A stretch of DNA of 64,000 bases from Proteiniclasticum ruminis (GTDB lineage: Bacteria > Bacillota > Clostridia > Clostridiales > Clostridiaceae): the NCBI RefSeq assembly GCF_900115135.1, contig NZ_FOVK01000002.1:256512-320511 (forward strand), written 5' to 3'. Under the pieces are notes generated by a model. That model saw nothing but the letters and a program-made list of their open reading frames with translations, was not told the DNA's origin and did no database searches. Shown here one piece after another: positions 61,380 to 64,000 of this stretch (position 1 is its first letter; each line of letters opens with the position of its first letter). The position numbers were made by a program, and so were the translations under genes.

Positions 61380-61428
61380 AGAAATCTTGAGTGCAGAATA
61401 ATTTCGTTTGTTTTATTTGGAACGGAAA

Positions 61429-62013
61429 TCAGAATAAAAAGTCATCGTCTTTATGGGTTTCCAGATATGATTTCATCTTTTTCAGAGTTTTATCTTTCAG
61501 ATATCTGGCTTTACGGTAGTCTGTATCATAGAGTTCTGAGTATCTTTTGATACCTCCGTAAGGATCTTGGATGAAGTAGGATAGCACTGTTTTTTCTTCA
61601 GGGGTTAAAGTCATAAAGGCGTCTTTCACCCTGGAGCTGTTTTCATCACGGAAGAAGATGGATTCGGTATTTTCTTTGGCGACGAGTTTCTCTGCATGGG
61701 TAATCCCATCTTTATCCTCACTATCGAGACTCGTATCCTGCGGCTTTGCTAGGATCCTTCTTGCTTCGTATTTGAGTGCATTATGGATACATTTCATCAG
61801 ATAGGATGGAGCAGAATCCAAATGCTTATCATCGAGCTTAGGGATTGCTTTGATGATTGCTTCATAGGAGATTTGACACAAATCTTCAAAATCGTGTTCC
61901 TGAAGCTTCATTCTACGGCACTGTTTAAAGATAAAGGGTTCAACGGTCTTGATGACAAATTCAATCGCCTCTCTATTTCCGTTTTTCGCTTGAATAAAAA
62001 TATTGCTGTTCAT
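61429..62013 (-). CDS. Sigma-70-like factor
   Basis: A 194-residue protein resembling small sigma-70 family factors of Firmicutes. A region-2-like part (IEFVIKTVEPFIFKQCRRM, then FEDLCQISYEAIIKAIPKLD, about residues 17-62) and a region-4-like helical C-terminus (LTPEEKTVLSYFIQDPYGGI, then YRKARYLKDKTLKKM) are visible; region 4 is atypical. It could direct RNA polymerase to special promoters or be a related helix-turn-helix regulator found on mobile elements. GGGGAGG precedes ATG 62013, and the upstream region has AT-rich repeats. No anti-sigma gene is adjacent. Confidence 0.72.
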   Translation of the reverse strand: MNSNIFIQAKNGNREAIEFVIKTVEPFIFKQCRRMKLQEHDFEDLCQISYEAIIKAIPKLDDKHLDSAPSYLMKCIHNALKYEARRILAKPQDTSLDSEDKDGITHAEKLVAKENTESIFFRDENSSRVKDAFMTLTPEEKTVLSYFIQDPYGGIKRYSELYDTDYRKARYLKDKTLKKMKSYLETHKDDDFLF

Positions 62014-62035
62014 TAAGTCCTCCCCAGAAATTATA

Positions 62036-62080
62036 TCTGCATAAACTAAATATGCATTAAATACTAAATTAGCATACTCA
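62036..62080. repeat. AT-rich direct repeats upstream of the sigma-like gene
   Basis: GCATAAACTAAATA, GCATTAAATACTAAATTA and GCATAC follow each other at 62038-62075, giving repeated GCAT and ACTAAAT units. They lie just upstream of a minus-strand TATAAT (62029-62034) of the sigma-like gene, where operators or activator sites would sit. Confidence 0.45.
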
Positions 62081-62273
62081 AGAATAATTATATTATAATA
62101 TAGATTGTCTAAAATAATACAATTTACGGAATGAATTATGAAAACAATATTTATATTCTAATTATATAATGATAATTGTTACAATAAATTATTATAATTG
62201 TTGATATAGTTTATTGTAAATTGGTATTTAATATATATTTCAAAAGGTGAGTTGATGATTCTTATTTATTGCG
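62081..62273. other. Very AT-rich non-coding stretch
   Basis: Composed almost only of A and T runs, with several TATAAT-like words on both strands; no gene or clear hairpin. Confidence 0.5.
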
Positions 62274-62528
62274 TTAATTGGAGTCTACATAGATCACGTA
62301 GGAGATTCGGATGAGCAAGAGTACCAATAGGGAACCTAGAATTCCATTGAACAATCCATACCCTAGAAAGAGAAGACCCAGGAAAGTTATAATTACCGCA
62401 AGAATAGTCAGTCTGTTAAGCTTTTGGAATGTGGTTGTGTTTTTCATGCTCTTCAAAAAAAGATAGAGCATAACTACGATCAGGAAAAGAGTGAAAAACA
62501 TTGAGAATAAATTATATAAAAATGACAT
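62274..62528 (-). CDS. Small membrane protein, hypothetical
   Basis: An 84-residue, strongly hydrophobic protein with about three membrane segments (about residues 4-26, 39-58 and 60-79) and a basic loop (KSMKNTTTFQKLNR) between the first two. The ATG at 62528 has TAGGAG upstream; a longer start at 62555 lacks one. It lies in the AT-rich end of the window. Unknown function. Confidence 0.55.
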   Translation of the reverse strand: MSFLYNLFSMFFTLFLIVVMLYLFLKSMKNTTTFQKLNRLTILAVIITFLGLLFLGYGLFNGILGSLLVLLLIRISYVIYVDSN

Positions 62529-62700
62529 TATTGATTCTCCTACCATAAGATTCATTGGATATATTGATGTTCAGGACTGAAACAGTGAAACAAGGGTATT
62601 CAGACTGGGTTCGCTTAAAGAAATTATATCATATTATTTTAATGACCAGCCCAGCATACAACATCATACAGGTTCTTTGAGTTTATGATTATCAAGACAA

Positions 62701-62731
62701 TGTAAAAGCTTGGAAGATCCAAGCTTTTACA
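62701..62731 (-). terminator. Hairpin after the nucleotidyltransferase gene
   Basis: TGTAAAAGCTTGGA and TCCAAGCTTTTACA pair over 14 bases around a three-base loop just beyond the stop of the minus-strand gene; the T run is inside the stem, so termination is probable but not classic. Confidence 0.65.
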
Positions 62732-62740
62732 AAGGAATAT

Positions 62741-63592
62741 TTATAGTGGCAATCTCTTAATCATGAACTTATCAAAGGTCTCCTCTACACTGAAGTCCAC
62801 TTCAGGGAACTGCTGTTTTACGAGGATTAGCGTTTCAAACACCAATGCATACAAATCTTCAACTGCTTCGAATTTATTTATTGTAAACATCTCTTTGAAG
62901 CGAATTGAAACATTCACCGGAGCGATTTTCATAGATTCCAGCTCAGGATACATCCATTTGTATCCACCTGCATAGGATTTATTGATTGCTGACAGTATGT
63001 TGAACAGCTTTCTTTGAATTGAGACCATTTGAGCATAATATTCTGTGGGATTATCTCTTTGAATATACAGCTCAATGTTTCCATTGTGAAGTTTCACAAG
63101 ATTGTCAAAAATCACATTGATGGCAAGTTCACGGGGATAGACCCCTGTCTTTTCTTTCCAGGCATTTAAAATATCCTCTCCAAACAGTGGATAAGCATAG
63201 GTAATTGTGTCAAGAAATCCCAAGGTTTGATAGTCAGCCAAATGAAACTCCCATGCATCCTCGATCATATTATCGTAGTAGTCTACGGTATTGTGGAGAA
63301 TGTCAATTTGGATGTCTTTCAAAATGAGGTTATCTTCATTCTGATCATCGTCTATTGGGAAAATGAGATCTGCTCCGATGGAGTCTACGAGCTTTTGTCT
63401 CGTATCGACATCTGGGAAAATATCCCAGAAGCAAAGGAGTTCCAGATCGGAGAAGGCATCGGCTTGTCCTCTCGAGACAGAGCCACCGACAGCCATGGCA
63501 AGAAGCTCAGGACCATCAAATTCGATGTCTCTTATTAGCTCTCGAATCTCATGGGCTAGATATACTCTTGGATTTTTCAAATCAATGTTCAT
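62741..63592 (-). CDS. Nucleotidyltransferase-domain protein
   Basis: A 283-residue protein with the minimal nucleotidyltransferase signature AVGGSVSRGQADAFSDLEL (about residues 34-52), the GS...D.D-type metal site with DLE as the acidic pair and IDILHNTVDYY as the probable third acidic strand. A helical C-terminal half follows, as in DUF4037-like or aminoglycoside-type enzymes. Possible roles include adenylylation of a small molecule or protein; it could also be an antibiotic nucleotidyltransferase relative. AAAGGAG precedes ATG 63592. It is AT-rich and monocistronic. The substrate is unknown. Confidence 0.8.
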   Translation of the reverse strand: MNIDLKNPRVYLAHEIRELIRDIEFDGPELLAMAVGGSVSRGQADAFSDLELLCFWDIFPDVDTRQKLVDSIGADLIFPIDDDQNEDNLILKDIQIDILHNTVDYYDNMIEDAWEFHLADYQTLGFLDTITYAYPLFGEDILNAWKEKTGVYPRELAINVIFDNLVKLHNGNIELYIQRDNPTEYYAQMVSIQRKLFNILSAINKSYAGGYKWMYPELESMKIAPVNVSIRFKEMFTINKFEAVEDLYALVFETLILVKQQFPEVDFSVEETFDKFMIKRLPL

Positions 63593-63935
63593 GCGATCTA
63601 CTCCTTTATGTATACAATGTAGAAGTTAAAACATTTGCGAACGAAATATTCTGACTTCTACCTCAATCATATCAGAAAAATCCAAATATATCTCCAAATA
63701 CCTGAATTGTTAAATATATCTTAAAAAAGTGAAAGAGATTGAAAATCATGCAAAAAAACCGTGATCATCTTTAGAAATAATTGCATCTGTGAAGATTGTA
63801 CGTTGAGATTTTAAGCAGATAATAAAAAGAACATAAAAAATATTCTGTTAAATAATACTTTGATTACAAAATTAAGATATTGTTGATTTTTTGATTGGTT
63901 TTATTGTCTAATTTTGACAATTAACAAAAGAAATG
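63593..63935. other. AT-rich intergenic region at the right end
   Basis: No gene. It holds the upstream region of the minus-strand nucleotidyltransferase, with an 8-base inverted repeat GTAGAAGT/ACTTCTAC (63619-63661). Near its right end is the inverted repeat ATTGTC/GACAAT (63903-63921), close to the promoter of the next gene. Confidence 0.45.
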
Positions 63936-64000
63936 TTGAAATTATGAATTTACATGAGTATAATAATTATATTCTGAACAATATATTATTTTATAAGGAG
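63936..64000 (+). promoter_or_regulatory. Promoter and ribosome site of a gene beyond the window
   Basis: TTGAAA (63936-63941), a 17-base spacer and TATAAT (63959-63964); the last bases, ATAAGGAG, are a ribosome site, so a plus-strand gene should start within about ten bases beyond the window. Confidence 0.75.

Noticed and set aside
1-64000. CRISPR arrays, insertion sequences, prophage genes, tRNA or rRNA genes
   Set aside because: No regularly spaced repeats, transposase or phage proteins, or tRNA/rRNA-like sequences were recognised by reading; a tRNAscan or Infernal run would be decisive.

Overview
The window reads as a chromosomal segment of an anaerobic, low-to-mid GC Gram-positive bacterium, most likely a member of the Clostridia. 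The signs are strong AGGAGG ribosome sites, GTG and TTG starts, LytR-CpsA-Psr and class A sortase proteins, several PTS systems, tryptophanase, a butanol-dehydrogenase-type alcohol dehydrogenase, ATP-dependent PEP carboxykinase and catabolite-repression-like boxes. The genus cannot be fixed from the sequence alone. No rRNA, tRNA, CRISPR array or insertion sequence was found.

Layout. 1-10.1 kb: end of an iron alcohol dehydrogenase, a deoxynucleoside kinase, pckA, uppP, a beta-lactamase-fold protein without its catalytic serine, two kinase-less PASTA proteins, a GNAT protein and a ridA-tnaA operon with a near-perfect cre box. 10.3-14.3 kb: a GntR-controlled mannose-type PTS operon with a BtpA/SgcQ protein. 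14.6-22.7 kb: a hypothetical protein, an oxidoreductase, an ABC transporter with its TetR regulator and operator, and dusA. 23.1-28.9 kb: rlmA-parE-parC. 29.1-35.8 kb: an AAA ATPase with a vestigial partner, then an alpha-glucoside PTS, GH4 phospho-glucosidase, RpiR regulator and NagA-like deacetylase.

36.4-46.7 kb is the most notable part. It is a PucR-headed cluster: an AtzD-like cyanuric acid amidohydrolase, two permeases, homologues of all three subunits of oxamate carbamoyltransferase (DUF2877, FdrA, DUF1116) and carbamate kinase. Together they suggest that a cyclic ureide such as cyanurate is opened, the linear ureido product is phosphorolysed to carbamoyl phosphate, and this is used to make ATP. 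No biuret or allophanate hydrolase gene is present in the cluster.

47-58.2 kb: a possible non-coding transcript, a degenerate paralogue of the AAA ATPase, a lipid kinase, a DUF4301 gene between two paralogous dehydrogenases, a two-gene AT-rich insert with an LTA-synthase-like enzyme that seems internally deleted, a DJ-1/PfpI protein and RecJ. 58.2-64 kb: a candidate structured RNA, then minus-strand, AT-richer genes (sortase, LCP ligase, sirtuin, sigma-like factor, small membrane protein, nucleotidyltransferase). The window ends at the ribosome site of a further plus-strand gene.
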